From assembly GCA_947643665.1 (NCBI GenBank), contig CANRWW010000012.1, positions 1-64,000 on the forward strand: a stretch of 64,000 bases of DNA. The letters are read 5' to 3'. This DNA comes from an uncultured Porphyromonadaceae bacterium (GTDB lineage: Bacteria; Bacteroidota; Bacteroidia; Bacteroidales; Muribaculaceae). The notes beneath the pieces are model-generated. The model was not told the origin of the DNA and searched no databases. It saw only the letters and a program-made list of their open reading frames with translations. The position numbers were made by a program, and so were the translations under genes. Below, one piece after another: positions 15,886-26,236 of this stretch (position 1 is its first letter; each line of letters starts with the position of its first letter).

Positions 15886-18438
15886 TTATCCGCACTTTGA
15901 CGTACCACAGGAAGTGCATATAAGACAACCTTCCTGATATACCAATGTTTCCTGGCCACAATTCGGGCAACGCTGGCCATTTGCCTGGGTGCCGTTCGGA
16001 AGATACTTTTTCAATGCACGTTCCACACCCATCTTCCATGTATTTATACTTTGCGAATCAAGTTCTAGAGTATTTACCAGTTTCAGCACCTGATCTATCG
16101 GCATGCCATAACGCAAAACTCCAGAAATTAGTTTTGCATAGTTCCAATATTCAGGATTGAACTTATCGCTTAACCCCTCAATAGTCGTTTTATATCCCCG
16201 TTTGTTCACGAACTGGAAATCATAACGTTTGTTTCCGTCGGAATCAACAGCTTTTATTATCTTGCCGTGGCTTACTGATTTAGGACAGAAGATACCATCT
16301 TCATCATCGGCAAGACCTGTGAAAATCTCATACGGGCGTCCGTCTCGAAGGCCTACAAAAGCAATCCATTTTTCCTTATTATTCTGGAAACGGACTACAT
16401 CCGCTTCCAGCTCGTTAGGACGTTTTATCACATGGGGATGCAACCCGGCAGACTGCGAATCATTCTCCTGCGTATTCTTTTTCTTCTTGTTCTCCAGCGC
16501 CACAAGCACTCCTGAGCGAGATCCGTCACGATACACAGTACATCCTTTGCACCCTGAACGCCATGCCTCTACATACAACCTGTTTACCAACTCCTCACTG
16601 ACATCATTAGGAAGATTGATGGTAACTGATATTGAGTGATCCACCCACTTCTGTATACGCCCCTGCATCTTCACCTTTTCAAGCCAATCCACATCATTGG
16701 ATGTGGCACCAGCATATGGCGATCGTGCCACAAGAGCGTCCAATTCTTCCTGAGACATGTTGTCGCGGCGCTCTATTCCATTGACTTTCATCCAATCAAG
16801 AAATTTCGGATGATATACTACATATTCTTCAAAAGCGTCTCCTGTCTCATCTACATAATCTACCCGAACTTCGGTATCATTAGGATTCACTTTGCGGCGT
16901 CTTTTATAAACCGGCAAGAAAACGGGTTCTATACCGGAGGTCGTACGTGTCATAAGACTTGTAGTTCCTGTCGGCGCAATAGTCAGACATGCGATATTTC
17001 TACGTCCATAACGCACCATGTCTTCATACATCTGCAGATCCTGTTCTTTCAGACGAAGCATGAACGGATTATCCTTCTCACGTTCGGCATCAAATATTTC
17101 AAATGCCCCGCGCTCCTTGGCCATATTGACAGATGAGCGGTATGCTGCCAACGCAAGCCGCCGATGTACATTTACAGAAAAATCTGTGGCTTCAGGAGTA
17201 CCGTACCGAAGTCCCATTGCAGCAATCATATCGCCCTCAGCTGTAGTGCCGACACCAGTACGACGCCCCTTCAATGTTTTTGCACGAATCTTTTCCCAAA
17301 GATGCCGTTCCGGCCCTTTGACCTCAATAGTTTCAGGATCACCATCTATCTTGGCAAGAATCGTGTCTATTTTCTCCATCTCCAGATCAATTATGTCATC
17401 CATTATACGCTGGGCTTTCCCGATATGCTCCTCGAATAACTGATAATCGAATTCTGCCTGGGGAGTAAATGGATTTTTCACATAACTGTAAAGATTGACA
17501 GCAAGCAAACGGCAGGAATCATAAGGGCACAGAGGAATCTCACCACACGGATTTGTGGAAATTGTGCGGAAGCCCAAATCTGCATAGCAATCTGGCAGAG
17601 ACTCCCTAGTTATTGTATCCCAGAAAAGCACACCTGGCTCTGCCGATTTCCAGGCATTATGGATAATCTTCCCCCAGAATGCCTTTGCATCAATTTCTTT
17701 TACTGTTTCCGGATTATTCGAGTCAACAGGAAAAATCTGACGATAAGGCTCACCGGACATGACTGATTCCATAAACTCATCATCTATACGTACGCTTACA
17801 TTGGCGCCAGTCACTTTCCCTTCTGTCATTTTAGCATCAACAAAAGCCTCGCTGTCCGGATGCTTGACTGATACGGTAAGCATCAACGCCCCACGCCTGC
17901 CATCCTGAGCCACTTCACGTGTGGAATTGGAATAACGCTCCATAAATGGTACAAGCCCGGTTGAAGTAAGAGCCGAGTTTTTCACCGGCGTACCTTTCGG
18001 GCGAATATGGCTAAGATCATGCCCAACTCCCCCACGGCGCTTCATCAGCTGCACCTGCTCTTCATCAATACGGATAACACCTCCATATGAATCAGGATTC
18101 CCGTCAAGACCTATTACAAAACAATTAGAAAGCGAACCTACCTGATAATTATTACCTATTCCCGACATAGGACTGCCCTGTGGAACTATATAGCGAAAAT
18201 CCTTCATGTAGCCGAATATCTCGTCATGGCTCATGGGATTAGGGTATTTTGCCTCAATGCGTGCTATTTCCGCCGCAATGCGGTGGTGCATATCATCAGG
18301 AGTCAACTCATAGATATTGCCGAACGAATCTTTCAGAGCATATTTGCTAACCCACACACGGGCAGCAAGTTCATCACCGTCAAAATATTTCAGACTTTCG
18401 GCGTATGATTCGTCGTAACTGTAAATCCGTTTATCCAC
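15886..18438 (-). CDS. nrdJ: Adenosylcobalamin-dependent (class II) ribonucleotide reductase
   Basis: NrdJ reduces ribonucleotides to deoxyribonucleotides using coenzyme B12, so it works with or without oxygen. The 850-residue protein has the active-site segment NPCGEIPLCPYDSC, the IAPTGTTSLM loop, LSNCFVIG near the N-terminus, and a C-terminal zinc-ribbon-like tail CPNCG...C..CTSCGTSKCG that includes the redox-active cysteines. The long C-terminal extension after the barrel is usual for this subgroup. No class I or III enzyme is in the window. The 350-nt upstream region carries a long hairpin and two inverted DnaA-box-like sites. Confidence 0.92.
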   Translation of the reverse strand: MDKRIYSYDESYAESLKYFDGDELAARVWVSKYALKDSFGNIYELTPDDMHHRIAAEIARIEAKYPNPMSHDEIFGYMKDFRYIVPQGSPMSGIGNNYQVGSLSNCFVIGLDGNPDSYGGVIRIDEEQVQLMKRRGGVGHDLSHIRPKGTPVKNSALTSTGLVPFMERYSNSTREVAQDGRRGALMLTVSVKHPDSEAFVDAKMTEGKVTGANVSVRIDDEFMESVMSGEPYRQIFPVDSNNPETVKEIDAKAFWGKIIHNAWKSAEPGVLFWDTITRESLPDCYADLGFRTISTNPCGEIPLCPYDSCRLLAVNLYSYVKNPFTPQAEFDYQLFEEHIGKAQRIMDDIIDLEMEKIDTILAKIDGDPETIEVKGPERHLWEKIRAKTLKGRRTGVGTTAEGDMIAAMGLRYGTPEATDFSVNVHRRLALAAYRSSVNMAKERGAFEIFDAEREKDNPFMLRLKEQDLQMYEDMVRYGRRNIACLTIAPTGTTSLMTRTTSGIEPVFLPVYKRRRKVNPNDTEVRVDYVDETGDAFEEYVVYHPKFLDWMKVNGIERRDNMSQEELDALVARSPYAGATSNDVDWLEKVKMQGRIQKWVDHSISVTINLPNDVSEELVNRLYVEAWRSGCKGCTVYRDGSRSGVLVALENKKKKNTQENDSQSAGLHPHVIKRPNELEADVVRFQNNKEKWIAFVGLRDGRPYEIFTGLADDEDGIFCPKSVSHGKIIKAVDSDGNKRYDFQFVNKRGYKTTIEGLSDKFNPEYWNYAKLISGVLRYGMPIDQVLKLVNTLELDSQSINTWKMGVERALKKYLPNGTQANGQRCPNCGQETLVYQEGCLICTSCGTSKCG

Positions 18439-18485
18439 AGCAAAAAAATTTTATTGTTTAATAGGTATTAATCGGGGTTTTAGTG

Positions 18486-18530
18486 AACAATCGAACTTGC
18501 CCGCCACATTTGCGGGCAAGCACGATTGTT
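18486..18530 (-). promoter_or_regulatory. 45-nt two-tier hairpin in the nrdJ leader
   Basis: Outer arms AACAATCG (18486-18493) and CGATTGTT (18523-18530) and inner arms CTTGCCCGC (18496-18504) and GCGGGCAAG (18512-18520) pair perfectly, separated by a 2x2 mismatch, with a 7-nt loop. It ends about 48 nt before the nrdJ start. There is no T-run, so an RNA control element is more likely than a terminator. Confidence 0.5.
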
Positions 18531-18721
18531 TGGCATTTGGGAAAAGATTGCCATTTGAAATACATTGCAAACTTCGGAATTTTCCCGCTTATGACCAAAT
18601 AGAAATGTCCAATTTGGCAAGATTGTTGATAAGTTTTCCAGCAATCCCCTCTACAAGCCCTGTAGGGCAATCTTATCAACATCCCGGTTTACCAAATCAA
18701 CAATTATGCACAACAATAAAA

Positions 18722-18760
18722 TTTGCGTCCGAAGCCTTTTAAAAAGCATCCGGACGCAAA
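18722..18760 (-). terminator. Terminator of the aspT-asd unit
   Basis: TTTGCGTCCG (18722-18731) and CGGACGCAAA (18751-18760) pair perfectly; in the minus-strand transcript the hairpin is followed by an ATTTTATT stretch. It lies about 30 nt after the asd stop. Confidence 0.7.
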
Positions 18761-18789
18761 TAACATATGTCAAAAGACACCTTACTCAA

Positions 18790-20424
18790 TTATTTGTTAG
18801 CCTTGGACACCTCCCAGTCTTTTGCAAACTCATCAAGAACCATACGTATATTCTTTCCGAGACGCACATAATCTGCCCCATTCAGATTCGCCAACGAAAC
18901 CCTTATACTCCATCTCGGTCCGTCAAAGCCATCACCGTTCAATACCACGCAACCGGTCTCGGATGCCAGACGGAACACAAAAGCCAGAGGAGAATAAGTA
19001 TTGTTGATAAAGTCTGCAAAATCTTTACCATGCAGTTTCTCTGCCCAGACCATCATATCTATTTCCGAATAATATTCGGCACGCAATGCATCTTCCGGCA
19101 TGGAAAATCCGAAGTTTTTCCACAATGCATCATAACGGTCATGAATAAGTTTGATCATCCTATCATGATACACTCCTTTTTTATCCATCAGACTGCCAAG
19201 TGACAAAAGTGACATCTGAATCTGTTGAGGAGTGGAAAGACCGGCTGTATGATTCAACGCGATCAAACGGCTTTCAGCGACCATACGGTCTATGAATTTC
19301 AATCCCGGCACATCAAGGGTAAGCGATCCATAGCGGGTATTGAGAGCCGCCTTTTTGTCTTCAGGCAATCTTGCGATAAGATCGTCAAAGATATTCTTTT
19401 CACTGACTGCAGTTACGGCGATACGCCAGCCGGTAGCGCCGAAATATTTAGAGTAACTGTAACATGACGCAGTATTGTAAGGAAGGTCGGCAATCAGGCT
19501 CCTGTAGTTACGGACAAAAGTTCCGTAAACATCATCAGACAGTATCATCAGATTGGGATTGTCTTTCACAACATCCTGCAGCGCTCTTACCGTATCAGGT
19601 GATATGGCATAACTTGGAGGATTTGACGGGTTGGTCACAAAGAGCATCTTGTATTTCGGATCACGAAGACGTTCTATGTCCTTGGGGTCATATTGCCAGG
19701 TATGTAGCCCGTCAGGAGTCATGACATCCGCACTTACATTGAGCACATCATAGTTGAACTCACTCAATTGAGGTATCTCAATGTAAGGAGTGAAAACAGG
19801 CACCATGATAGCAATGGAATCCCCTTTATCCAGCAGGAAATTCTGTTTGAGCACGTCAAAGAAATAGCACATTCCCGCAGTAGAACCTTCTACGGCAAAA
19901 AGGTCGAATACATTGTCCTTTGGAGGATTTTCTGCACATATTGCCCAGTCAAGATACCTGCGGATTATCTTTTCCGTATAATCCAGAATCCTTGGAGGTG
20001 TAGGATAATGGTGCCCTACAATACCACCAGCCCATTCGGCAATAAGGGAATCCGCATCTGCAGACATTTCCATAAGGCAATATTCATACGCTTTACGAAG
20101 GAACTGCACGCCTGGGATGGAAGCATTCTCACGCGACCAGGTCTCAAAACGGACAGATATACCCTCCTTTTGAGGCACCCCTGCAATGCCTTCCGGCATA
20201 TTGAAGTTCAGACGGCACTCGGTCATCGCAAATATACCCAATGCAAAAAATGCATCACGCGCTTCCGTTGCCACCCAGTTAGGATTACCACGACCGGCAT
20301 TAAGCATTGTATTGGCATCACGCTTTACTTTTTCATCGGCCATGGCGATGATACGGCCCTTGAGCTCAAACGGGGAAAGCCTTGAAAGTTCTTTGTCAAG
20401 CGGAGAATTGATCAGATTGTCCAT
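18790..20424 (-). CDS. asd: Aspartate 4-decarboxylase (bifunctional with aspartate transaminase)
   Basis: This PLP enzyme converts L-aspartate to L-alanine and CO2, using up a proton in the cell. The 544-residue length, longer than ordinary class I aminotransferases, fits the AspD/ASD family. The PLP-binding lysine lies in SYSKYFGATGWRIA; NPSNPPSYAIS and SDDVYGTF are the aminotransferase blocks before it, and an arginine in WSIRVSLANL would bind substrate carboxylate. It follows aspT by about 70 nt on the same strand and ends at a clear terminator, so the two are very likely co-transcribed. Confidence 0.9.
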   Translation of the reverse strand: MDNLINSPLDKELSRLSPFELKGRIIAMADEKVKRDANTMLNAGRGNPNWVATEARDAFFALGIFAMTECRLNFNMPEGIAGVPQKEGISVRFETWSRENASIPGVQFLRKAYEYCLMEMSADADSLIAEWAGGIVGHHYPTPPRILDYTEKIIRRYLDWAICAENPPKDNVFDLFAVEGSTAGMCYFFDVLKQNFLLDKGDSIAIMVPVFTPYIEIPQLSEFNYDVLNVSADVMTPDGLHTWQYDPKDIERLRDPKYKMLFVTNPSNPPSYAISPDTVRALQDVVKDNPNLMILSDDVYGTFVRNYRSLIADLPYNTASCYSYSKYFGATGWRIAVTAVSEKNIFDDLIARLPEDKKAALNTRYGSLTLDVPGLKFIDRMVAESRLIALNHTAGLSTPQQIQMSLLSLGSLMDKKGVYHDRMIKLIHDRYDALWKNFGFSMPEDALRAEYYSEIDMMVWAEKLHGKDFADFINNTYSPLAFVFRLASETGCVVLNGDGFDGPRWSIRVSLANLNGADYVRLGKNIRMVLDEFAKDWEVSKANK

Positions 20425-20493
20425 AAACTGGTAATTTTATTAATTTAAATATTATTTGTATCAAAAACTTAGCGGAGAAACAGCAATTGGGAT

Positions 20494-22209
20494 CTATGAG
20501 AAAAACATTACCATCACCACTCCGAAAAGTATCAGAAGCGTATTGCCTATGGCATAAGTTATAGCATAACCCATGGCAGGCACATTACTGCGGAGCGATT
20601 CTTCAACCGCGCCAAGGGCAGCTGTCGTTGTACGCGCTCCGGCCACACATCCGAGCGCAGTGCTGGGACGGAATTTGAACACATAGCGTGCCAGAAGTAT
20701 TCCGATAAGCAAGGGCACCGTTGTAGCGATAGCACCCCATACAAACAACATCCATCCTACATCCTGGAAACCGGATACGAAATGTGGTCCACATTCCAAA
20801 CCTACACATGCAATGAACATATTCAATCCCAACTCACGGAAAATCCAGACTGCCGATGAGGGAATCTGGCCATAATTAGGCCGCTTGCTATGCCACCATC
20901 CCCAGATAAGACCCATCACAAGAGCTCCTCCGGATGTGGTCAACGAGACCGGAACTGTTCCGGCCTTGAAACTTAGGACACCAATGATGCCGCCTATCAA
21001 TATCCCCAGAGTGACGAATATAATATCCGTTGCAGTTGTCTGTTTAGCTGCACGACCGATATTTTTAGACGCGGCTTCAACATCGTAAGGAAGCCCGACC
21101 AATGTAAGCATATCGCCTCCGTCAATTATCGTATTTTCACGCACAGGTATCGAAATACTTTGCTGGCGTTTGATATCACGCAAGCTGACACCATGCATGA
21201 ATGGCCGTGAAAGCAATTCCTTCACAGTTATACCGTCTACGGATTTGGAAGAAACCATTACAGGAGTAATACGTATAGCGAAATTGAGAAGTTCCGGATC
21301 TTGCACTTCAGCACCAATCCAAGTTTCCTCACCGATAATAAATTCGCGACGACCGCTAAGCACGACTTCATCATTTTTATAAATCATCTGGCCACTGGAG
21401 GGAGTATCTATAATCTGGCCGTTATGCCTTATGCGATCCACAAACAACCTACGCCCTTGCGACATGACATATGACTCAAGATCTGAAACTTTTTTCCCAT
21501 CCCCAAACCAATCGTTTTCTATCTTATATGTACGGAAAGCTATCTCCCTGAGGGATGATGCATATCCGGGTTGATCCATCAGAGTATTCCCCATTTCAGC
21601 CTCCTCTTGCTCACAATCTTTACGGCATTTTGCAAAGCCACCCATCATACGCGGGCCTACAAACGCTATAATCCATGCAGAACCAGCTGTACCAAAAACA
21701 TATGTCACAGCATACATTACAGGAATTATATTGCTCATGCTGTATTTGTCCGCAGCTGAAATATCAAGTCCATTGATAGTTTCCTGCCCCACTCCGATAA
21801 CGGCAGATATCGTCTGCGAACCTGAAAACATTCCTACTGCCTCCCCGGCATTATAGCCCGCCAGCCTTGCACAAGCCCAACATACAACCAGACAGATCAC
21901 ACACAGGACAACAGAAAACAGAACCTGCGGAAGGCCGGTCTTTTTAAAACTGCGGAAAAACTGCGGACCTACGCTATACCCGATGGCAAACAAGAACAAA
22001 AGGAAGAACACATTTTTCAATGGAGGCTGTATCTGCACCTCAGGAAAAAGCAATCCTAATCCCACACCGACCAGCAATACACTGGTAACCGTACCTAAAG
22101 TGAACATCTTGTATTTCAATTTCCCTACAAGATATCCAAGACACAGTGTCAAAAACACTGCCATAGACGGGTTGTTAACAAAAAACGTAACAACATGATC
22201 ATGCCACAT
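20494..22209 (-). CDS. aspT: Aspartate:alanine antiporter AspT
   Basis: AspT swaps external aspartate for internal alanine; with the decarboxylase this electrogenic exchange makes proton motive force. The 571-residue protein has the AAE family layout: N-terminal membrane segments (about 15-185), a large hydrophilic loop with two TrkA-C-type domains (about 210-390: the second has GVSLRDIKRQQSISIPVRENT), and a C-terminal membrane half with a GCVAGARTTTAALGAV motif. Pairing with asd directly downstream supports the substrate assignment over that of other AAE family exporters. Confidence 0.88.
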   Translation of the reverse strand: MWHDHVVTFFVNNPSMAVFLTLCLGYLVGKLKYKMFTLGTVTSVLLVGVGLGLLFPEVQIQPPLKNVFFLLFLFAIGYSVGPQFFRSFKKTGLPQVLFSVVLCVICLVVCWACARLAGYNAGEAVGMFSGSQTISAVIGVGQETINGLDISAADKYSMSNIIPVMYAVTYVFGTAGSAWIIAFVGPRMMGGFAKCRKDCEQEEAEMGNTLMDQPGYASSLREIAFRTYKIENDWFGDGKKVSDLESYVMSQGRRLFVDRIRHNGQIIDTPSSGQMIYKNDEVVLSGRREFIIGEETWIGAEVQDPELLNFAIRITPVMVSSKSVDGITVKELLSRPFMHGVSLRDIKRQQSISIPVRENTIIDGGDMLTLVGLPYDVEAASKNIGRAAKQTTATDIIFVTLGILIGGIIGVLSFKAGTVPVSLTTSGGALVMGLIWGWWHSKRPNYGQIPSSAVWIFRELGLNMFIACVGLECGPHFVSGFQDVGWMLFVWGAIATTVPLLIGILLARYVFKFRPSTALGCVAGARTTTAALGAVEESLRSNVPAMGYAITYAIGNTLLILFGVVMVMFFS

Positions 22210-22306
22210 AAAATATCAGTTGAAATAGTTTGAATAAATTATTTGCTACACTAAAAACAATTGCTCTTATATATAAGTTTTCACACTATTTCATTAAAAA
22301 ATTGGC

Positions 22307-22314
22307 TAACTTTG
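22307..22314 (+). promoter_or_regulatory. -7 element of the nitroreductase gene
   Basis: TAACTTTG at 22307-22314 lies inside a longer possible reading frame that starts at 22230. This argues that the true start is downstream, at 22389. No good -33 element was found. Confidence 0.55.
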
Positions 22315-22388
22315 CGCAATATGCGCGCATCACCTATGCGAAACTACCAAACAGCCCTCTGTTTTTAACCTTAATTAAGCAAAATTTT

Positions 22389-23150
22389 ATGCAAAATCCG
22401 GCTACAATTAAAGATTATTTCAAAAATCGCAGAACTATAAGGCGTTACACAGACCGTGATGTACCGCAGACACTTGTGGAATCACTAATTTCCCAGGCTG
22501 CCCATGCACCTACGACAGGCAACATGCAACTTTACAGCGTAATATCCAGTAGAAGCCTTGAAATGCGCAAAGCTCTCTCCCCTCTGCATTTCAATCAGCC
22601 ACAAGTTCTAAATGCCCCTGTTGTGCTTACATTCTGCGCTGATTTCAACAGGTTTTCCATATGGTGCGAAAACAATGATGCCGATCCCTGTTACGACAAT
22701 CTTCAATCATTTATGGCAGCAGCTATTGATACTGTAGCATTCGCACAGCAATTCAATACCCTTGCAGAAATGGCCGGTCTAGGTGTATGTTGGCTCGGGA
22801 CAACTACATATAATGCACCACAGATTGCCGAACTCCTAAATCTTCCGGAACTTGTAGTGCCGATAATTACACTTACAGTCGGTTACCCAGCAGATAACGG
22901 CATAGAGGTCGGTCGTCTGCCCGTAGAAGCAATAATACACACAGAGAAATATGAGCCCTGGACAGCGCAACGGATTACTGATATATATTCTGAAAAAGAA
23001 GCACGAGAGGACTCACAGCGCTTTGTAACGGAAAACGGGAAGCAAACCCTGGCTCAGGTTTTCACCGACATCAGATATCCACGCGCGAACAATGAACATT
23101 TTTCTGAAATTCTATCCAGTTTCCTTAAACAAAGCGGCTTTACGAAATAA
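22389..23150 (+). CDS. Nitroreductase family oxidoreductase (NfrA-like)
   Basis: An FMN-dependent NAD(P)H oxidoreductase of 253 residues. TIRRYTDRDVPQTLVESLI and HAPTTGNMQLYSVI form the FMN phosphate-binding part; GLGVCWLGTTTYN and LPELVVPIITLTVGYP are typical of the NfrA/FRP branch. The natural substrate cannot be told from sequence. The frame is open upstream to 22230, but the promoter -7 element lies inside that extension, so ATG 22389 (MQNPATIKDYF) is chosen. Divergent from aspT and followed by its own terminator. Confidence 0.85.
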   Translation: MQNPATIKDYFKNRRTIRRYTDRDVPQTLVESLISQAAHAPTTGNMQLYSVISSRSLEMRKALSPLHFNQPQVLNAPVVLTFCADFNRFSIWCENNDADPCYDNLQSFMAAAIDTVAFAQQFNTLAEMAGLGVCWLGTTTYNAPQIAELLNLPELVVPIITLTVGYPADNGIEVGRLPVEAIIHTEKYEPWTAQRITDIYSEKEAREDSQRFVTENGKQTLAQVFTDIRYPRANNEHFSEILSSFLKQSGFTK

Positions 23151-23169
23151 ATATTTCTCATATAAACCT

Positions 23170-23211
23170 AATAATGGCATTACTGTTTTTTAACACAGAA
23201 ATGCCATTATT
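23170..23211 (+). terminator. Terminator of the nitroreductase gene
   Basis: AATAATGGCATT (23170-23181) and AATGCCATTATT (23200-23211) pair perfectly, with CTGT/ACAG pairing inside, then TTTG. Confidence 0.7.
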
Positions 23212-23265
23212 TTGCTCATGCCATCTATAATTTTGGACACAAAACCAAATAGCATACAATAATAC

Positions 23266-23523
23266 ATGGAAACGACTTTTATCATCACTCCCCACGTAAT
23301 CAATACAATCAACTCCCTGCCCATTGACGAGCGGATTGCAATAACCGCAGCACTTGCAGGAGAAATCATTCTTGGCACAGACCCGACGCCAACCCTCTCA
23401 CCTGTGCAAGAGATAATATTCAGTATGATCAAACAGTATGTGCGACGAGACACCGAACGATTCGCTGCCAACGGATATATCAACATAATCGCCGGACAGC
23501 ATCAAGACTATCCGGCGTTCTGA
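23266..23523 (+). CDS. Small uncharacterised protein
   Basis: An 85-residue frame between the nitroreductase and the convergent valS. Codon use looks like that of neighbouring genes. The protein has no signal peptide or membrane segment; the first half (FIITPHVINTINSLPIDERI) and the second (SPVQEIIFSMIKQYVRRD) look helical, and the tail is Gly/His/Asp. I do not recognise a family. An opposite-strand frame overlaps it at 23190-23486 but looks less protein-like. Confidence 0.55.
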   Translation: METTFIITPHVINTINSLPIDERIAITAALAGEIILGTDPTPTLSPVQEIIFSMIKQYVRRDTERFAANGYINIIAGQHQDYPAF

Positions 23524-23552
23524 AATTTTCTAATATTATTCGTTACGTCTTT

Positions 23553-26192
23553 CTATTTTTTCAGGGATTCAAGAGATGCACGCAATGATGCCAGTTTTTG
23601 TTCCGCATCAGCCTGCTTACGACGTTCCGCATCAACAACCGCAGCCGGAGCTTTAGATGTAAAACGCTCATTGGAAAGTTTTTTCATCACTGAAGAAAGG
23701 AAACCTTCATAATACTCTATGTCGCGTGTCAGACGTGCCGATTCTGCCTCTACATCCACAGCTCCCTCCAAAGGTACATTATATTCACGGGTACCTATCA
23801 GGAAAGATGCCGCAGAAGCGTCTTTGTCGCAGTTGGCACGGATTTCCGAAAGATTCGCCATCTTTGAAACCAAAGCACACAATCCTTCAGGAGATGGCGC
23901 TTCACCGCCAACCACACACAGCGCGAGAGTTTCACGTGGAGAAATACCTTTTTGGGCACGAACGGCACGAACGGCAGTTATAATCTCTTTAACATTCTCC
24001 ATAGAAACGATTGCATCCTCCGCATCCTCTATGTCAAATTCATCAGCTGACAAAGTGGAATACATGATTGATTCACCCGGGCGGCGTTCTGCTATATTTT
24101 GCCACAATTCTTCAGTAATGAATGGCATAAACGGATGCATCAGTTTCAAAAGCGCCGAAAAGAAACGAAGAGTAGCTTCAAGCGTAGAAGCAGCAATGGG
24201 TTCACCATATGCAGGCTTGATCATCTCAAGGTACCATGAAGAGAAATCATCCCAGAACAAACGGTATATCGCCATCAAAGCCTCAGAGATACGGAACTTT
24301 GACATAAGTTCGTCAACCTCCTTTATGGTTGCGGCCAAACTGGCTGAGAACCATTTGACGGCAGCCTCGCTCTCTGACGGCATTCCGGCATTGTCGCTGA
24401 CTTCCCACCCTTTCACAAGACGGAAAGCATTCCAGACCTTATTACAGAAATTTCTTCCTGTCTCGCATAGTTTGTCATCAAACAATATATCGTTTCCAGC
24501 TGGTGCCGACAGCATAAGCCCCATGCGCACCCCGTCTGCACCATATGTGTCAATCAGATCAAGCGGATCTGGGGAATTACCAAGCTGTTTACTCATTTTC
24601 CTGCCCAGCTTGTCACGCACGATGCCCGTAAAATACACATTCTTGAACGGTTCTTTACCCATATATTCATATCCGGCGATAATCATACGGGCAACCCAGA
24701 AGAATATGATATCAGGACCTGTTACCAGATCGGCTGTAGGATAATAATATTTTATTTCTGGATTCCCAGGTTCCAGTATTCCGTTGAACAGAGAAATCGG
24801 CCATAACCATGAACTGAACCATGTATCCAGGCAATCTTCATCCGGACGTAGGTCTGAAAGCTGTAAAGCCGTATTTCCTGTCTTTACACGTGCTGCTTCA
24901 AGAGCTTCTTCCGGGGTTTCCGCAACCACATATCCCCCTTCAGGAAGGAAATACGCAGGGATCCTGTGCCCCCACCATAGCTGTCGGCTGATACACCAGT
25001 CTTTGGTGTCTGTCATCCAATGACGATAGGTGTTTTTGAATTTGGAGGGATGGAATTGTATATCGCCATCCATCACTGCGGCAAGCGCAGGTTTGGTAAG
25101 CTCATCCATTTTAAGGAACCACTGCATGGAAAGTTTCGGCTCTATCACCACATTGGTGCGTTCCGAATATCCTACTTTATTATCGTAATCTTCAATCTTC
25201 TCAACAAGATTATTTGCCTGGAGATCATTGATTATTTTACGACGTACATCAAAACGGTCATGCCCTACATACAAACCTCCGGCTTCCGAAATGGTACCAT
25301 TGTCATTGAAAATATCTATTACCGGAAGATTATATTTTTCACCAAGCATGTAGTCGTTGACATCATGCGCAGGGGTTACTTTAAGGCATCCTGTACCAAA
25401 CTCCATCTCCACATATTCGTCCATTATTATTGGAACAACCCTTCCGACAAGGGGCACGATAACTTTCTTCCCCTTCAGCCATGTATAACGCTCGTCGTTG
25501 GGATTGACACATACTGCCGTATCACCGAGTATCGTTTCCGGTCGTGTCGTCGCTACAACAATATACTTGCCAGGCTCACCCTCCACATAATAACGGAGAT
25601 GGTAAAGTTTCGAATGTTCATCATGGTAGATCACCTCCTCATCAGAAAGTGCGGTCAATGCTGACGGATCCCAATTGACCATACGCACTCCACGATAAAT
25701 AAGCCCTTTGTCATATAGGTCACAAAACACCTTTATCACACTGCGCGACCTTATGTCATCCATTGTGAAAGCTGTACGGCTCCAGTCGCAGGAGGCACCG
25801 AGTTTACGGAGCTGTGACAATATTATTCCGCCATGGTGCTCTGTCCATTCCCATGCATGCTTAAGGAACTCTTCGCGGGTAAGATCTGTCTTCTTTATTC
25901 CCTCCTTGGCAAGTTTCGCCACAACTTTTGCTTCCGTAGCGATAGAGGCATGGTCTGTTCCGGGAACCCATAGGGCATTCTTTCCCTCCATACGTGCCCT
26001 GCGCACCAATATATCCTGTATGGTTTCATTGAGCATATGCCCCATATGAAGCACCCCGGTTACATTTGGAGGAGGAATCACTATAGTGTAAGGCTCTCTG
26101 CCGTCAGGTTCTGAATGAAACAGATTGTGTTCCATCCAGTATGCATACCATTTGTCCTCAACCTCCGCAGGATTGTATTTAGTTGCCAGCAT
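23553..26192 (-). CDS. valS: Valine--tRNA ligase
   Basis: ValRS charges tRNA-Val. The 879-residue protein shows the class I HIGH motif in [15 protein letters not shown] (about residues 39-53), the editing domain ([13 protein letters not shown]), the KMSKS motif in [18 protein letters not shown], and a C-terminal coiled-coil tRNA-binding arm (from about residue 815). Length is normal. Its likely promoter is a minus-strand TAATTTTG at 26244-26237. Confidence 0.96.
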   Translation of the reverse strand: MLATKYNPAEVEDKWYAYWMEHNLFHSEPDGREPYTIVIPPPNVTGVLHMGHMLNETIQDILVRRARMEGKNALWVPGTDHASIATEAKVVAKLAKEGIKKTDLTREEFLKHAWEWTEHHGGIILSQLRKLGASCDWSRTAFTMDDIRSRSVIKVFCDLYDKGLIYRGVRMVNWDPSALTALSDEEVIYHDEHSKLYHLRYYVEGEPGKYIVVATTRPETILGDTAVCVNPNDERYTWLKGKKVIVPLVGRVVPIIMDEYVEMEFGTGCLKVTPAHDVNDYMLGEKYNLPVIDIFNDNGTISEAGGLYVGHDRFDVRRKIINDLQANNLVEKIEDYDNKVGYSERTNVVIEPKLSMQWFLKMDELTKPALAAVMDGDIQFHPSKFKNTYRHWMTDTKDWCISRQLWWGHRIPAYFLPEGGYVVAETPEEALEAARVKTGNTALQLSDLRPDEDCLDTWFSSWLWPISLFNGILEPGNPEIKYYYPTADLVTGPDIIFFWVARMIIAGYEYMGKEPFKNVYFTGIVRDKLGRKMSKQLGNSPDPLDLIDTYGADGVRMGLMLSAPAGNDILFDDKLCETGRNFCNKVWNAFRLVKGWEVSDNAGMPSESEAAVKWFSASLAATIKEVDELMSKFRISEALMAIYRLFWDDFSSWYLEMIKPAYGEPIAASTLEATLRFFSALLKLMHPFMPFITEELWQNIAERRPGESIMYSTLSADEFDIEDAEDAIVSMENVKEIITAVRAVRAQKGISPRETLALCVVGGEAPSPEGLCALVSKMANLSEIRANCDKDASAASFLIGTREYNVPLEGAVDVEAESARLTRDIEYYEGFLSSVMKKLSNERFTSKAPAAVVDAERRKQADAEQKLASLRASLESLKK

Positions 26193-26236
26193 GATAGATA
26201 TATATTATATATTTCGTTTCATTTAATTTTTCCGCG

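Larger units (their letters stand above)
18439..18789. promoter_or_regulatory. nrdJ upstream region with inverted TTATCAACA sites
   Basis: The 351-nt gap between asd and nrdJ holds the asd terminator, two exact TTATCAACA nonamers in opposite orientation (minus strand at 18624-18632, plus strand at 18673-18681) inside a longer GTTGATAAG/CTTATCAAC dyad, and a 45-nt hairpin near nrdJ. No exact TAnnTTTG element was found for nrdJ. Confidence 0.45.

Noticed and set aside
18439-18789. Cobalamin riboswitch ahead of the B12-dependent nrdJ
   Set aside because: A B12 switch would be natural here, but neither strand shows a B12 box or the related conserved loops; the region holds only hairpins and the TTATCAACA dyad.
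22230-22388. N-terminal extension of the nitroreductase
   Set aside because: A promoter -7 element (22307-22314) lies inside it and the added residues are unlike the family, so ATG 22389 was used.
23190-23486. Minus-strand frame opposite the 85-residue gene
   Set aside because: Composition and residue order look less like a protein, and it overlaps a terminator; only the plus-strand frame is kept.
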